Shown piece by piece: positions 37,301 through 50,671 of a DNA stretch of 64,000 nucleotides. Position 1 is the first letter of the stretch. Each line of letters opens with the position of its first letter. The DNA is from Rostrohypoxylon terebratum (lineage: Eukaryota > Ascomycota > Sordariomycetes > Xylariales > Hypoxylaceae). A program made the translations under genes and the position numbers. The DNA lies in assembly GCA_022497145.1 (NCBI GenBank), contig MU385870.1, positions 380,629 through 444,628 on the forward strand, written 5' to 3'. The notes beneath the pieces are model-generated. The model saw only the letters and a program-made list of their open reading frames with translations, was not told the origin of the DNA and did not search any database.

Positions 37301-38963
37301 ATATGGTATCGCCATCGATGGTTTGGGTGTCGGTGCCGTTGATCGAGGGCTGAACGGTACTTCTCGCTGGTCTTGAATCTGAGAAGGATTGTGTAAATGA
37401 GCCACTTCGTCGCAGTCCCCCTTCCACGGAACTCGCACCTTCGCTAGAAATATCAGCAGTATCTATAAGCTCGCTTGACAAAGCAGAATTGTCCGAAAAC
37501 CGATTGGCTGCTCCAATGCTTGCAACTGCATGCCCCCTTGCGACCCTCTCGATGACTTTCACGATTTCGGAGAGCTCTTTCCGGCGTCCAACCATGGCTG
37601 TAGGTAACATGAAGAATGACGAAATATCCTTCGAGGCAATGTGCCACTCTTTCAGAGCCGTCCAATCGCCATTCCCCAATAGCTTTTGTACCGTTTGTAA
37701 GTCATGGTGCAGACCACTAGCTGAGTGATATCGATCGGAGATATTCTTGGATGTGCATTTCTGTATGATGCGTCCAAGAACCTCAGGTACATCTGTCCGA
37801 ATACTAGACACCAAAGGAATACGTCGATTCAGCACACTTTGGACAATATCTAACGGCGTAGACCCCGTAAAGACAGGCTGCTGGGTTAGAAGCATCCAAA
37901 ACAGGACACCTAAAGAATATATGTCAGTCCTCGTATCGGGCTCCGCTGGCATGCGACCAGTCTGCTCTGGACTAATATAAACTAGCTTGTTCTTTGCCCC
38001 AAGTTCTTTAGAGAGCGTCGACCATCCAGTGCTAGTGAGCCCGTGTTCGAATGATCTTACCCCCGAGCCAAACGATATTAGCTTTACTTTGTTCGTTTCG
38101 ATATTGAAGTGAAATGCATCTGCTCTTATTTCACCATGGACCATACCGTGACCATGATGCAGTATCTCCAAGCATTGCGTAGCACCAATTGCGAAGTCAA
38201 GAAATTTTTCTAGGCTAATGGGAGTTTCCAATACGAAGTCATTCCTTCGATAGGCCTCGAACCGGTCCTCGACTTTCCTGGCATAGTAAAAGGCCGGCCC
38301 CAGATCCAGGGTTTTAAAGAGGTAATTCTCCCCTGGATGCTCATATATCGCCACAATTATAGGGGCACGGTCGCCTGGTTGCGGGCTTAAGCGAATGAGA
38401 CCAATGGGCTTCACATTGTGTATCCCTTCCGGATCGGCCGTTAACATCAAACTCTTTGCTATGTGAAAGGTCCTCTCCTCGCGAAGAACATGGTAGGAAA
38501 CGCGCGCGACGATCTGCTGCTCTTCAACGTTGGAAAGGTCGGTAGCTAGGCTAGAGAAGGCGGGAGGAGAGGTCGACGAACGTTCGCTGCTCCCTTCGCT
38601 CTGCGAGGTAAATCCAACGACGTGAACGTCGTTAGGCGATGGGCGGTTCGGGGCTATTAATTTGGCGATCCCCGGCGGACTGCCTAGGGCTTGCAAGGGT
38701 GTGGTCGTTGTAGTGGTTGAATACGGCGATACAAATCTGGTGCCATAGATGTGCCTAGACAAAGACGCTCCATGTTAGACATCTACTTTTGTAATTATGC
38801 GAAAACTCATCGCATTCGGGAATATAGGATACCAGTTGTCATAGCTTGAATGGAATGGCCTCCTCGATTCATCCCAAGTAAAGCCGCCTAGCTGCCGGAG
38901 CCGATCGAAAATACGAGCTGGGGGATCGAGCTGGTCGTCCGATGTGGCCACGGACCCGTCCAT
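31366..38963 (-). CDS. Group X hybrid histidine kinase (pseudokinase-AAA-GAF-HisKA-HATPase-REC)
   Basis: Three exons: 38963-38833, 38754-36410 and 36350-31366, with introns of 78 and 59 bp; 2486 residues. The domain order matches fungal group X sensors (S. pombe Mak2/Mak3, Candida Chk1). A protein-kinase-like region comes first (about 170-410), but it has VHGE where active kinases have HRD and SFG where they have DFG, so it is probably a pseudokinase. An ATPase module follows with P-loop GAGGLGKS (about 597-604) and LCLDDLQFADDE, then a long helical region. A GAF domain (about 1740-1880) and a charged coiled coil lead to the H-box SHELRTPLNG (His about 1951), N-box NLISNSLKF (about 2068) and G-boxes DTGIGIP and GGSGLGLSI. 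The receiver domain has its phospho-acceptor Asp in LMDVQMP (about 2277). The Ser/Pro tail is disordered. It likely senses oxidative or metabolic signals and feeds the HOG/Skn7-type phosphorelay. The exon 1 donor (GTATCC) was chosen to keep frame and yields SSYDNW/HIYGTRF. Confidence 0.92.
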
Positions 38964-40848
38964 GATGATATCTCGGCATACATTAGTACCTAAGAGGTAG
39001 ACAATGTAGGACAAGGGAGGCCGGCCACGGCGTCGTTCAATGGGAAAAGAGTAAGCAAGATGCCACCGTCGCGACACACATGGCTTGTCTGGCCACCCTC
39101 AAAACCGAAACCGAGAAATTCAGTGTGTTCAGTGTGTTCAGGTCCAGTTAGGTCCAGTAGATTCAGTATTTGGAGTGTCCGGGTCTGAGTCTGGGTCTGC
39201 TGGGTTGACGATCTGTAGGTATAGGTAACTTGTCCAGGGAACAGGTGCACTAATTTTTAGGATCGTCATCTACTGGGCTGGCACAGGTGGTGGATATCCT
39301 GCAAGTTTGGAATTTGGTGCCTGGCTTTGGTGCTGGTGCTGGTGCTGGTGCTTGTCGCTTAGTCTCGTAGAAATCTAGGACTGGTTTGCTCTAATAATAT
39401 TGTATTGTATTGTACATTAAAGATCCAGGATCCAGTGATTCAGTTCCATAGTGTACATATGTAGGATATGTAGGACCTTGGTAAAAATTGCGAATGGCCA
39501 AAGTTTTGGTGGTACAGGAAAATTCGTTTAATAAACTAATACAAAGAGAGGAGAGACAACCCACCCTCTCTTGCCTGCATACATAATCGTAGATGAAGAG
39601 GCGTTTATACTATGGTATGTACGTTTATACATCCAGATAATGCTCATTCCTCATACATTGGGAAGTACACACACCCGCATATTTTCTGTCCAATGTCCAC
39701 GGATGTCGCAACCGCCCCTCATCGATATTAGTATCCCATTAACAAGAGCTACATATGAAACATCGCCTCCCCCTCTTTTATTCCCTAGTAAAACCTGCAT
39801 CTAACCCGGTCATCGAGTTATGGAAGAACATACGCCGCCTCTTACCAAACTTCCACTAGATTTGCAAAACACACTGGGCACTTGACATAGATGGAAAGTG
39901 CAGGAGCTTCGAGCCGTGGCAAGTTGCGTGGGGTGTGACGAACATCATTGCTCCTTGCAAAACGGTAAACCTGGGTCCAGTAACCAGTCACGTAGCCTGG
40001 TAGCTTCCAAGTGATAAAATCTCCAACTCTATCTCATTATGGATTGGAACCTTTAGCAGGATATCCTTGGCAGCGAATAGGGTCACTTCGGTTAGATTTA
40101 TTTAGTCGATACAAGTGGCATAATTAGTAGGTTATCAGGTAGCCACTTACTAAAGAAAATCTCCACGACTCTTCTTTTGACAACAATTTTTCAACTGCAC
40201 GCAAAATGGTCCACGGTATTACAGGACGCCAGATACGTCAGCGATACCACTAAGTGTAGTGTATATTACCGCCAAGTTGTATTAAGGGGCAAGTGTTTAA
40301 TTCAAATATTGTACAGTGTCTTAAGTAGGTACATGAACAGATTTGTCATTTGCAATCGAAAACCAAGAGATCTCTGCGAGCCACCTACGTAAACTATGTA
40401 GTAGCCGGAGGCATGTAAGATTTTAACAGCTGCAAGGCTATCGATATTTCATGCAACTTCAAATGTTTTCACGTAAGGACAGGTGGATGTTTTCAACCTC
40501 GCTCAAACCCATTGGCCGAGGCAACCGAGTTACATCACCGTACATCATGTACACTATCTGACTATGTGCATAGTCACAAAAAGCAATGGGTTCATAATTC
40601 TATTTCTTTCTTTCTCTACTCATCAGGCTCTCTAACGCAGAGAAACATGGGTTTATAATGCCATATCACCACACGACCGCATCAGAATCATCCTAACATT
40701 CCATTACCGTCGCACTCATCAAACGTGAACTGCCATATCCCCAACATAACTCTTAGAGGCTCCCTACTTTATTATAGGGACCTTCAGACTACGCAAGATT
40801 AAGCGAGCCTATGCGCCATCAAGGGCCACCCGTCATTGAGATCAGCAT
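38964..40848. other. Intergenic; promoter of the histidine kinase
   Basis: No gene seen. It lies upstream of the kinase start and downstream of the mutase. It contains four copies of GGTGCT at 39329-39352. An in-frame upstream extension of the kinase to 39077 is possible but less convincing than the ATG at 38963. Confidence 0.5.
39329..39352. repeat. (GGTGCT)4 repeat
   Basis: Four exact tandem copies in the upstream region of the histidine kinase gene. Confidence 0.85.
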
Positions 40849-42727
40849 CTATTTGGGGTGCGAAGGAAGGCTCTTCTTAGCTGCCAAAGGGCCTTGGTCG
40901 AGACGGCGCTCGGTGTTTTGACGGGTGTTGACGAAGTCGGGGTAGTTAAGCGTAAGCTCGACGGCACCGTTTACGATATGGTCGGCAGCCTCAACACCTA
41001 ACATAAATGAGTGGTCCTGGTTACCAACCTCGTATCTCCAGCTGCCAAAACGGCCACGAGAGTAGATGTCGAGGTCCTGGAGCTTAGGAAGGAGTTGCTT
41101 GAGAACGCCTTCACGCTCTAAGGTAGGTGTGGGGTAGCCGTGGTCAAACTTGCGGTGGTAGGTGGAGACGATCTCGTCAGTAGACTTGATCATGTCGGTG
41201 TTGACCAAGCCCTGGATGCAGTCCTTGAGGAGGTTGGCCTCGTCAACCGGCTTCATGGAAGACTGGGAAACCTCCAACATGATAGACCAGTAAGGGCCTT
41301 CCTTGGGTTCTGAGCTCGCAGGCTTGCTACCATCAGCGATCTGGATCGTCGGGAGCTTAACATCGGCCTGGGGCTGGTTGTAGGGGGAGTAGTTAGAGAA
41401 GATAGTTGCACGGTAGAACGGGCAGTTGTCTTCGGGGAAGTATAGCTGAGATTGATTAGCGACAATTTCGGTGTAATTCAATTCATTGTTCACTTACCCA
41501 GCACTTGTCACCAATGCGCTCGGGTCGTGCGCCACGTAGACCAACACCGATGACGTGGGTGGAAGAGTAGAAGAGGCCCTTGCTGAGGGTGACTAGCTCT
41601 TGGTTACCCATGGACTCGACCAATTGGTCAACGTTCATGGTGGAGATGAGCTTGTCGTAGCCAATCGTGGTGCCGTCCTGAAGAGTAACGACCTTCTTGT
41701 TGGCATCGACCTTGGTAACCTCACCCTTCTTGCCGAAGCGCTTCTTCTCTTCGGGAAGGGTGTTGGCAACGGCAATCCAGATACCACCGGTACCGTCGCG
41801 GGCAGGGAAGCGGAAAGTGGCGTTAGGGCCCCAGTTACCGGCAACCTTGTTTAGAACGACGTTCTTCACAACATTCTTGACATCAGGAGCAGCCACACGC
41901 TCACCGAGCCATTGGCATTGCATCTAGAGAGCCAAAAATCAGTTCACTTCTTTAGTATTTGAGAGAATATTTAACGACTTACCTTGGTGGTAGGAACAGC
42001 CCAGACCTTGTAGTTATACGGTCGCATGAACATGTCGGCAACACCCTTACCGCTCGTACGCATGATCCACTCGTCGAAGTCCTTGGGCTTAGTGTTCGCG
42101 ACACGAGCTTCCAAGGCAGCATTGATTAGGCCATCAAGAGCCTCAACTTGATCCTCCTTAGGCAGCACGGAGACGTTGTTCTGGAAGGGGTAAGGGACCC
42201 AGAGGCCCTTGTAACGGACGTAGGAGATACGCTGGTGAGTGTACCAGTCATCTTCCTTAGGGAGAGCCTCATCGATGCAGTCGTCGAAGTACTTGTAGTG
42301 GGAGAAAATAACGTGACCACCAACATCGTAGAGCTGTTAAGCAAAGTCGACGGTTAGCTTGGTACTGGGCAGAGACAACCTTGAGGTGAACAGAAACTTA
42401 CGAAGCCCTCAGGAGTGACGTCAGTGGAGGCAAGACCACCGGCCTTCTCGTTAGAGTCAATGATTAACCACGAAGGTCCATTCTACACCATAATGTTAGC
42501 TCACGATAATCTAGTCAGCGAATGGCGGTGTGACATACAATTTGGTGGAGGCGCTTCGCAGCACCCAAACCGGTAGGGCCAGCACCGATAACGAGGACGT
42601 CGACGTTGCTGTAAATGCATACATTAGCCAATTGAACTTTTATGAAGGAGTCCTTGCTAGCTTGATATGGAAATATGTTATCTGATGTTCAGAGGATTAA
42701 AAAAAAAACTTACATGTCTGCACACAT
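40849..42727 (-). CDS. glfA: UDP-galactopyranose mutase
   Basis: Six exons: 42727-42714, 42608-42539, 42482-42402, 42333-41983, 41923-41498 and 41445-40849. The introns are 52-105 bp; 512 residues, close to the size of Aspergillus fumigatus GlfA/UgmA. The first exon is only 14 bp (MCAD plus two bases). Landmarks are the FAD-binding GAGPTGLGAAKR (from residue 13), GGLASTD, DVGGHVIFSHYKYFDD, MRPYNYKVWAVPTTK, WGPNATFRFP, GIGVGLRG-type VIGVGLRGARP and the C-terminal GRFGSWRYEVGNQDHS. The enzyme is a reduced-flavin mutase that converts UDP-galactopyranose to UDP-galactofuranose in the cytosol, feeding galactofuranose into galactomannan and glycoconjugates. All expected conserved blocks are present. 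The next gene along is a TPT-family transporter 6.5 kb away. Confidence 0.95.
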
Positions 42728-43087
42728 CTTGTCTTAGTTGTTTCAACACAAGGCGGGGAAATGTAGCCGGGTCAAGTGAAGCTCTATAGGCAAAAGGTTG
42801 TCTGAAAGACGAAAATGAATGGATAGACTATCCAAGTCAACGAAGGCTGAAGGATAGAGTCTGTCTATGTCTACGGTGTACGTGAGGGAAGTTCGTGTGG
42901 CAGACGAAAAATCTCGAGAAAAGAGACCGGTGGTTAGGAGAGAAGCGTGGTGTTTTTCTATGTATAATGTTTTGCCCACTGCAGAGTGCCCAGGTGGTTA
43001 TTTTGGAGATTTTGGAGGGGTACTAGACTAAAAAGAATTGTGGGCATCTGGAATTGTGTTAGCTGGGGGTTATCAAGCTAGGGACTG

Positions 43088-43113
43088 TACTAGGTACTAG
43101 GTACTAGGTACTA
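43088..43113. repeat. (TACTAGG)n repeat
   Basis: Between three and four tandem copies of TACTAGG, 360 bp upstream of the mutase start. Confidence 0.8.
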
Positions 43114-43810
43114 CAAGGAGTTACCACGCTAAAACCTGCGTGGATAGCGTAGACCATGTAGAGATGCTGTACTGCATAGCAGGATCCATGTATTGGTCAG
43201 GTAGTGTGTGTGCGTTGACCCACTTATCCGCCACCCCTGTCTCTCCGTCATGCAACTTGGCAACATTTCCAATCTTCATCCATCCAATTAGAGGGGGTCT
43301 TATACCAGATACGGTCAAGACGCTACATGATACCTGCATATGAAAAAGTCCTCAACTTGACAGTCTTGACAGTCTTAACTTGACTTTGCAGCATCCTTTG
43401 TTATATTCTACCAGTCCTGCCAGTCCTGCCAGTCTACGCAGTAATATTATATGGTTACTTATTATTACTTTTATTATTATTGTCACTACCGTTCATACCT
43501 ACCTCCCCAGACCGTACATCCATCCCTACTACTACTTAGGACCTAGAATCTGGAGCCTCGAATGAGAATATTCGTGTCCCAAAACTTGAAGCACATCGAA
43601 CCAACAAATCATACAGGTTCCAGCGTATCCCATGTCTTATGCCCCGAGAGAGATATGCATGAAACATGGCAATTAAGATATTCGAACAATCGAGACTTTT
43701 TAGTCAAACGATGCTCTTGTTTCTAAATTAGGATTTGAAGTGAAGATTAAGTTAAGTTGGCTGTGATTCCAGACCAATTTAACCAATCTACTTAATCTAC
43801 GAATTACCTA

Positions 43811-43824
43811 CCCCCCCCCCCCCC
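43811..43824. repeat. Poly-C run
   Basis: Fourteen consecutive C residues; the exact length may be affected by sequencing error. Confidence 0.8.
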
Positions 43825-45233
43825 TCGTTACTAAAAAAACGGATTTGAGGCGGCTGCAGGGACCAAAGTGAACATGTTTAAACTTTACATAGTACAGCTG
43901 TATTATGTTGGTCTTTACGATAGAAGAAACATGCTCCCGGGCATGTCCCTGAAAGCAGCGAAGTCACCTCGTCGTCATGATTCGACCAAGTAGCACGAAT
44001 AGTAAACACCGCTTAGTTACCGCTAGTTTCCCACCCCTCCTTTTGAAGCCACTGAACACCATCAAGTCAGGGGTAAAGTTGGGTAGACTTGGGAAGACTT
44101 CTCCTCTAACTTCCCTAATAGGTGAGATATGGACGATTATGACGATCACTCCCTTCTACTGGGTATATTACTAGGTATTCTTTCATCGACGTACTGTGCG
44201 CAAAATGCATAACCGACATTAGACAGACAACAATAGACGATAGACGTTCCGCATGTGAAAGGTGGTCAATTTCTGATAGGAGCAAATTCGGTGTGCCGCT
44301 GCAATTGGCGCAGCGCAATTAAGAGCATAAAGAGAGTTGATTTACCACCACTGAGCAGTTGGTGACCACCAGCACCACCCAGGAACCCCCCCTGCTCGTA
44401 ATTTCATAATTAAGATGAAGCTCATACCCGTCCCTTGCACAACGTCGTCCTCAAGCTATCTTACGTAGTAGATATCGAGCACGACATACTAGGTACTGCG
44501 AGGTGGCTGACTGCCCAGGTGGGTTTGCGTATACACTATCTTTGCCTACCTATGTACCTACCTACGCAAGAGGCATTACATTACACGCATCATGTTGTAG
44601 ATAGGTCGTTTCTTCTGAGGTACCGAGCCTTAGTAGCATTTGACTAAGGCAGTATTATTCATATTACGTATTCATGGATTTTGTTCGTAAGCTTTCCCGA
44701 GTCTGTCCGTTTCAATGGCCCGCCCCTGAGACGCATCCCTTCTTTTACGACATTTGCATGTGCTATTATTTTTTACGCGTTATACCAAAACTGTGTGACG
44801 GCGATTTTTGTCGAGAGAGTGTGGCCACGGCTGCGCGAGTCAAGTTGTGGGAACGCTGATGAGAGTATTATCTATCTACCAAATGCTAGCCCGCTCTAGA
44901 ATCCCGGCAACTCAACTTGGTGTACACTTTCCCCCTTGAAATAGTGTTAGTTAGATTTCTGAAAATGACCCCATCGCCAACCCAGCACAAAAGTACTATA
45001 CTAGTTTCAACACAATATATATCCGCGAAAACTTATCCTAAAAAAGTATAGTTTTTTTTATATGTTTTATCTTTCTTAATTCAGTGGTTTATTGCAGTTG
45101 TAAAAAATATAAAAAATACGTATGTTTTGATAATACGTCTCAAAGCCTTGTTCGATACTTAAGAACCCCGGCGAGAATCTGTATCAGATTAAGCTTTTAC
45201 TAACATTATTTCAGGGGGTAAAGTGTAGTCTTG

Positions 45234-45264
45234 AGTGTAGTGTAGTGTAGTGTAGTGTAGTGTA
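45234..45264. repeat. (AGTGT)n repeat
   Basis: About six tandem copies of AGTGT. Confidence 0.85.
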
Positions 45265-48200
45265 TATAGTATATTAGTAGCATCGTAGTGCTGAATCTAC
45301 CTACCTATTAAAATAACTAATATCGGAGTAGGGAACTTCTCTTACCTTAGTTTCTACATAGTAGACATGCTACTATGCTACTCCCACTTTATCACTCGCG
45401 ATTGATGTGTTGCATTCGTCAATCAAATTGGGTTTTGAAGATCGTTTAATTTCGATAAGGTCGTGTCCCGTCCGCGACCAGGTCGATGGCTATTTCTAGT
45501 ATTCTACCCACATGTATATGTACTTGTACATCCGCCTCCGACGATCTTGTTTTTTCCGCTCTCAATACTACCGAGTTTGGGTCGGTAAGACTCTATCCCT
45601 TCTCGAACTCGACTTCTAGTTGGAGCCTCAGGACCGGTTAGCTCCGCGAGATCGGCAGTGAAGATTTGCAGAGTCGCCAAAGCCGCCGTCTCAAGTTGAT
45701 GTTTTGGCCCACGGGACCACCGGGCGGCTTAAAACCAAAACCCCCAAGTGGAAATACCGAGTTGGTCAGTTCCGTTGAGGCTAGGTTGAGAATAGTCCCC
45801 TCTCGAGCGAGCCCTAATACCTATTTACTATATTTATTATATCTATCAAATACGTACCCGGAGTAAAAGGGCTGACGCTCGGCCGGTTCCTGTTTTTGCA
45901 GAAAGTCCGAATCGGTACATGAGCCAAGACAAAAGAGAGAGAATCGAATACAACGTATTAGATACAAGGCGAGAAATAATTTCTCGCATGCCTAGATACA
46001 CAGATCTTATCATCTTGCCGATGGCTTAGCACTATTTGGGTGGCTACTATAAATACTTGTCATCAAAATGAAGTGGGCATTAGGTACCTAGGTATTACGC
46101 CATAATAATAGGGGTTACCCATTTTCGTAGTGCATTCAATGAGACGAAAGTCAGCCAAAACGATAACTAGAAGACGATCATTGGAATCAACTGCTGAAGA
46201 TCGCAAAATCAAATCAGAAATACCTAGGTAGGTACAATACAAAATAATTATACATATTTTTTTAATCTAACTAAGCATATTATGACGATCCGAAGACAAT
46301 CCTCTTGGAAGCATTTCATCATCTTGCATGATCCTGCCGTAAGAGTCGAACACTTCACTTATGTAATACTATTATTGTAAAAATGGCTTGCCATCCCTAT
46401 GCGCTATTGATAACTTGGAACTGCATATGAACGACACGAGCCATCTGGTCGCCTAGGTCAGACAAGCCTCTTACCGCACGTGGCTACTAACCTTCGGCTA
46501 CTGAGGTATGACACGGACCCTAATCAGCGTTCGCGGTTAGCTGACTTGCAGCTGACGCGCCATATTTGGGTTGAGTGAAAGCTGTCAACTAGCGGGGTGA
46601 ATACTATGCCCAGTATGCCACCGTGCCACGCCGTAGGTTTATTGACCTATCTGCAAGATGAGCAACCATTCGCTTGGGACGTAGGATGCTGCCTCAGCTA
46701 AGTAATGGGCTAAGTAATGGATGGGAAGATATTACAAAGAACAGGTTACCAACGATCCATGTAACCCGACTGCCCCAGTACACAGTAGATGTAACCGGCA
46801 ATGAATAAACCTTCGACAAGTGTGCTTCCAAGGAACTCGAAGAGTGAATGACAATGATAGCGAACCATAGCGAACCGCAAACTGTAAAAAGTTGCTAAAG
46901 TGGTAGAAAGGATGGATGTGATACGTGGCTCCGAAGTATATATCCTGCTTTTGCATCTCGTATTTTTGGCCGAGAAACCACACGATGACGACGTTTCATA
47001 CGAGCAAACCTTCAACAGGTAAGGGGGGCATCCGGGAAGACTAGCCACTTACCACCCCGCGGAGCCTCAAGTTCACGATGGTTTTTTCAATAGCCTAGTC
47101 AAGGTTAAGGCTAGTCCCATCCTAGATGAAATGTTGGAACTCGGAGGTTTTTCTTTTTTACATAGGATATGTACTTTCTTTTTGCTCCATCGTCCACGCC
47201 ACAGAGGAGATATAATGGCACGGAGCACAATCATAATCATCGATAATCGTCGATTAGCCCAATAAGCCCTGGCTTGAAATCTCTCGGCTTTACTTAGTCT
47301 TAGATTCAAGCGGGTTCAAACGGCTTCTGAATATGACGGGCAGGGCGGTAGTGAACAGCAAACATCCTGCATCCGTCCTCGTCGATGTTTTCTTGTATTA
47401 TGCGACGCAGGTGTGTGCCTGGTGCGTACTTATACGTGCCCAGGTGTGTATACGAGTCTTAGGCGAGTGGCCAATTACAAACCAGGAATTTGAAGCATGT
47501 AGAAAGCCTAAACCGAATCTTGCATGCCTTTATGTTAGACAGATAGACTTGACTTACGAATTTCAATGCTGGGAAGAAGAATGCTATTTGTTATTCGGCC
47601 CAAGCTGCTGGTATGCGTAGCCTTCCACGTCTTCCCGTGTCTCCTCGCGTTCTTCTATCAAGGCTGTGGGAGGGCGGAAAGGGCTGCGAGAGCCCCTTTT
47701 GAGCCTTTTAAGCCTTTCGAGTGTTCAGTGTTCAGTGTTATGATGAAACAAATTCTTATATGAACCCGCACATCACCAAATAGTGTCGATAACAGATCTA
47801 AAATTGGATTGGTCAGATTGGATGGGAGAGAAGAAAAACGTGCCGATGATCCAAGACTTGGTCTCCTGTGGTTGGCCGTAGGGAAGGGAAGGGACTTGTT
47901 AGAGCCTAGAGCACCTGAAAAAAGGGATATTCAGTGGATACTTACATTCTATAGTACGTACCTACCTACCTAAGTATGAATACTGAACGCCCACGACGAA
48001 ATGAAAGCCTCTTAACACGACATCAGTGGCTATTGCCTGTGTTATGCTTGTGTAACTAGCTACCGCCAGGGCTACCTAGTCAATACTAGTACTAGATTCC
48101 CACTAGATTTCAAGTTTTAGCTATTTTACCAATCTTGTGCTATTCCTATTAGGGTATCACTACGCAATTGCTGCCCCCTTTCCCCTGAGCGCAGGAATTC

Positions 48201-49200
48201 TAGGGAATGAGTTAGTGGGTTATCGTAGTGGCAGAGTGGGGGTTTTACAAGATCAAATGGATGCGATTATGTATTGTACCGGTACATCTATCTAGATTCT
48301 ACTACTACGTCGTATGTACATAGTAGGTGTACGATAGTCAGAATGGTACGCGTTGTGGGGTCTAGCCTAGCCCAGTGCTGTTAAAAATTTAAAGCACTTT
48401 TAAGGGCTTTGGAAACTATGCGGGCTGTGCTTGCAGTGATTGTCCGTACTATGTATGTAGAATTCAGCAAGTTCGACTGATTACAGTACACGGAACACAC
48501 TGATAATTGATGCGACCGTGTCTGAAAGCGCTGATTTAATTGGGGCAGGTTTTGGGGCTAAAATTGTGTGGGATAAGCTCAACTCCCTGTACCCGTACCT
48601 CTAGTACATGCCCATGCTACTACCTCTGCTATCTCTTTGTGTGTAGTATGTACGAACTACGAAGTACCTAAGGTATGTACACTGCGTCTGCGTATCTCTC
48701 CCTGTTAAACCTCCCCTGCACCCCTTGTATACCCTGTATCCCAAAATTGCTAGGTGTGCCTTGTCATAACGCGAAGTCGACTCGGTACTTTTGATGGTAC
48801 CTTTCCAATTTGAAAATTTATTAGCCGTACATCTCTTTCTCACCCTTCTTTTTCTGTCCTTTTTTTCTTCTCGTCAACTTCTGTCCCTCCAAGAGTCGAC
48901 GACCTTTCTCTCCTCCGCACATACCGAACAGCCTCTTTTTTAGAAGCTTCACGGAAGAGAGAACAAGAGTTCACATTCGCAGTTCATCTCGTATTGTGAA
49001 TTCTTGAATCGTAAACGCCATCCCCCCAAAATTATCTAAACCTTTAATTGGTCTCAGCAGGCTTGGCCTAGTCACTCATTCTATCGTGTCATCTTCAATT
49101 CATTCACTCTCACTCTCACTACCATTACCACCCCCTTTACAATTATATCGCACCTCGCGATTCTGTTCACATCTCTCAATCAAGATTAATCAAGTCAACA

Positions 49201-50671
49201 ATGGCGGACGAAAAGAGTCGTACATCTGGCGAGGTCCCTCGACCTGAGCCTAAGGGCCCTATTCTGCCCACCACGAACCCTGAGGCTGACAAGCCCCAAC
49301 CTCCTAAGCCAGCCATTCACCCGGCTCTCTACGTTGCGTACGTCGAATCCCAGAAACACGATCACTGTCGAGATATGGAAGGATAAACTAGCTGACACCA
49401 AATCGTTACAGAGTATGGATCAGTTTGTCGTCATCTGTCATTCTCTTCAACAAATGGATTCTAGACACACTCGAGTTCCGTAAGGAAGCCCCTTTAAATC
49501 GCTGAATTCGAAGTTGCGACCGTGGTCCAGATCTAACGATGTCTCAGGCTACCCTGTTATCCTCACCACTTACCATCTGTCCTTCGCGACCGTCGCAACA
49601 CAATTGATGGCGCGCTACACTACCCTCCTTGACGGTCGCAAGTCTGTTAAGATGACCGGTCGCGTCTACCTCCGTGCTATTGTCCCCATTGGTGTCTTCT
49701 TCAGCTTGAGCTTGATCTGCGGTAACTTGACCTACCTCTACCTCAGTGTTGCTTTCATCCAGATGATCAAGGTACGAATAGACAACTACGGTCACGAATT
49801 TGGAAGTAACAGAATGCTGACGTTGGAATGTTATAGGCTACCACCCCCGTTGCTGTCCTTCTTTCCAGCTGGGCTATGGGTCTTGCCCCTCCCAACTTGA
49901 AGCAGCTTGCGAACGTGTCTGCCATCGTCGTCGGTGTCATGATTGCCTCCTTTGGTGAGATTAAGTTTGTCTGGATTGGTTTCCTCTACCAGCTAGGTGG
50001 TCTTATGTTCGAGGCTATTCGTCTCAACTTGGTCCAGGCTCTTCTTAGCTCCGCCGAGTACAAGATGGACCCCCTCGTGTCTCTCTACTACTTCGCCCCT
50101 ATCTGCGCTGCCATGAATGGTGTTGTTGCGCTCGCCTGGGAAGTCCCCAAGGTGTCCATGGCCGAAGTGTACCACGTTGGTCTCTTCACCTTCTTCTTGA
50201 ACGGTCTCTGCGCCTTCCTCCTGAACGTCTCTGTCGTCTTTTTGGTAAGTCTTGCATTCGCACACTTTATTCTTGCTTCGGCCACTAACAATTGTACAGA
50301 TTGGCAAGACTTCTGCCGTCATCATGACTCTTTGCGGTGTCCTCAAGGATGTCATGTTGGTCGTTGCCTCCATGCTTATCTGGGGTACTCCCGTTTCTGG
50401 TCTCCAGGCCTTCGGCTACACCATTGCCCTCGGTGGTATGGTCTACTACAAGCTTGGATTCGAAGCTCTTAAGGGTTACGCTGGCGAGGCCAACCGACAG
50501 TGGGCTGAGTTCGGTGCTGCTCGTCCTGCTCTTCGGAAGATTATTGTCGTGGCCGCAGTCGTACTGTTCGCCTTCATCCTCTTCGGTGGCTTGGCTCCTA
50601 CATACGCCCCCGACTACGACCCGTCGCAATACCTCTCCAGCGCGGCTGGCAAATTCGGCGTCTCCTCTTAA
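49201..50671 (+). CDS. Triose-phosphate/nucleotide-sugar transporter family protein (TPT, DMT superfamily)
   Basis: Five exons: 49201-49337, 49412-49479, 49548-49771, 49837-50244 and 50300-50671. The introns are 55-74 bp; 402 residues. A hydrophilic Pro-rich N-terminus (about 45 residues) precedes about ten membrane segments. Family landmarks are SLSSSVILFNKWIL, RYPVILTTYHLSFAT, YLYLSVAFIQMIKA, TPVAVLL, EIKFVWIGF, DPLVSLYYFAP, FLLNVSVVFLIGKTSA and LCGVLKDVMLVV. The Lys-Asp pair of GVLKDV and the Lys of IGKTSA are conserved substrate-contact positions in TPT transporters. It should sit in the Golgi or ER membrane and exchange a nucleotide sugar or sugar phosphate. The substrate is not readable from sequence, but the nearest upstream gene is UDP-galactopyranose mutase, so UDP-galactofuranose is a candidate. 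Confidence 0.93.

Larger units (their letters stand above)
42728..49200. other. Second gene-free stretch, about 6.5 kb
   Basis: Starts with the mutase promoter and ends with the transporter promoter, which has a CT-rich tract at 48841-48900. Between them I see no gene. It contains a TACTAGG-type tandem repeat (43088-43113), a run of 14 C (43811-43824), an AGTGT pentamer array (about 45234-45264) and two ACCTAGGT palindromes (46086-46093 and 46222-46229). Confidence 0.5.

Noticed and set aside
31366..38762. Histidine kinase as two separate genes
   Set aside because: A 59-bp intron at 36351-36409 joins the two frames in phase, and the domains together form one group X kinase.
44355..44385. Short similarity to the 3' part of fungal 5S rRNA (GGTGACCACCAGC)
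   Set aside because: Only about 20 bases match and the internal control region is absent; probably chance.
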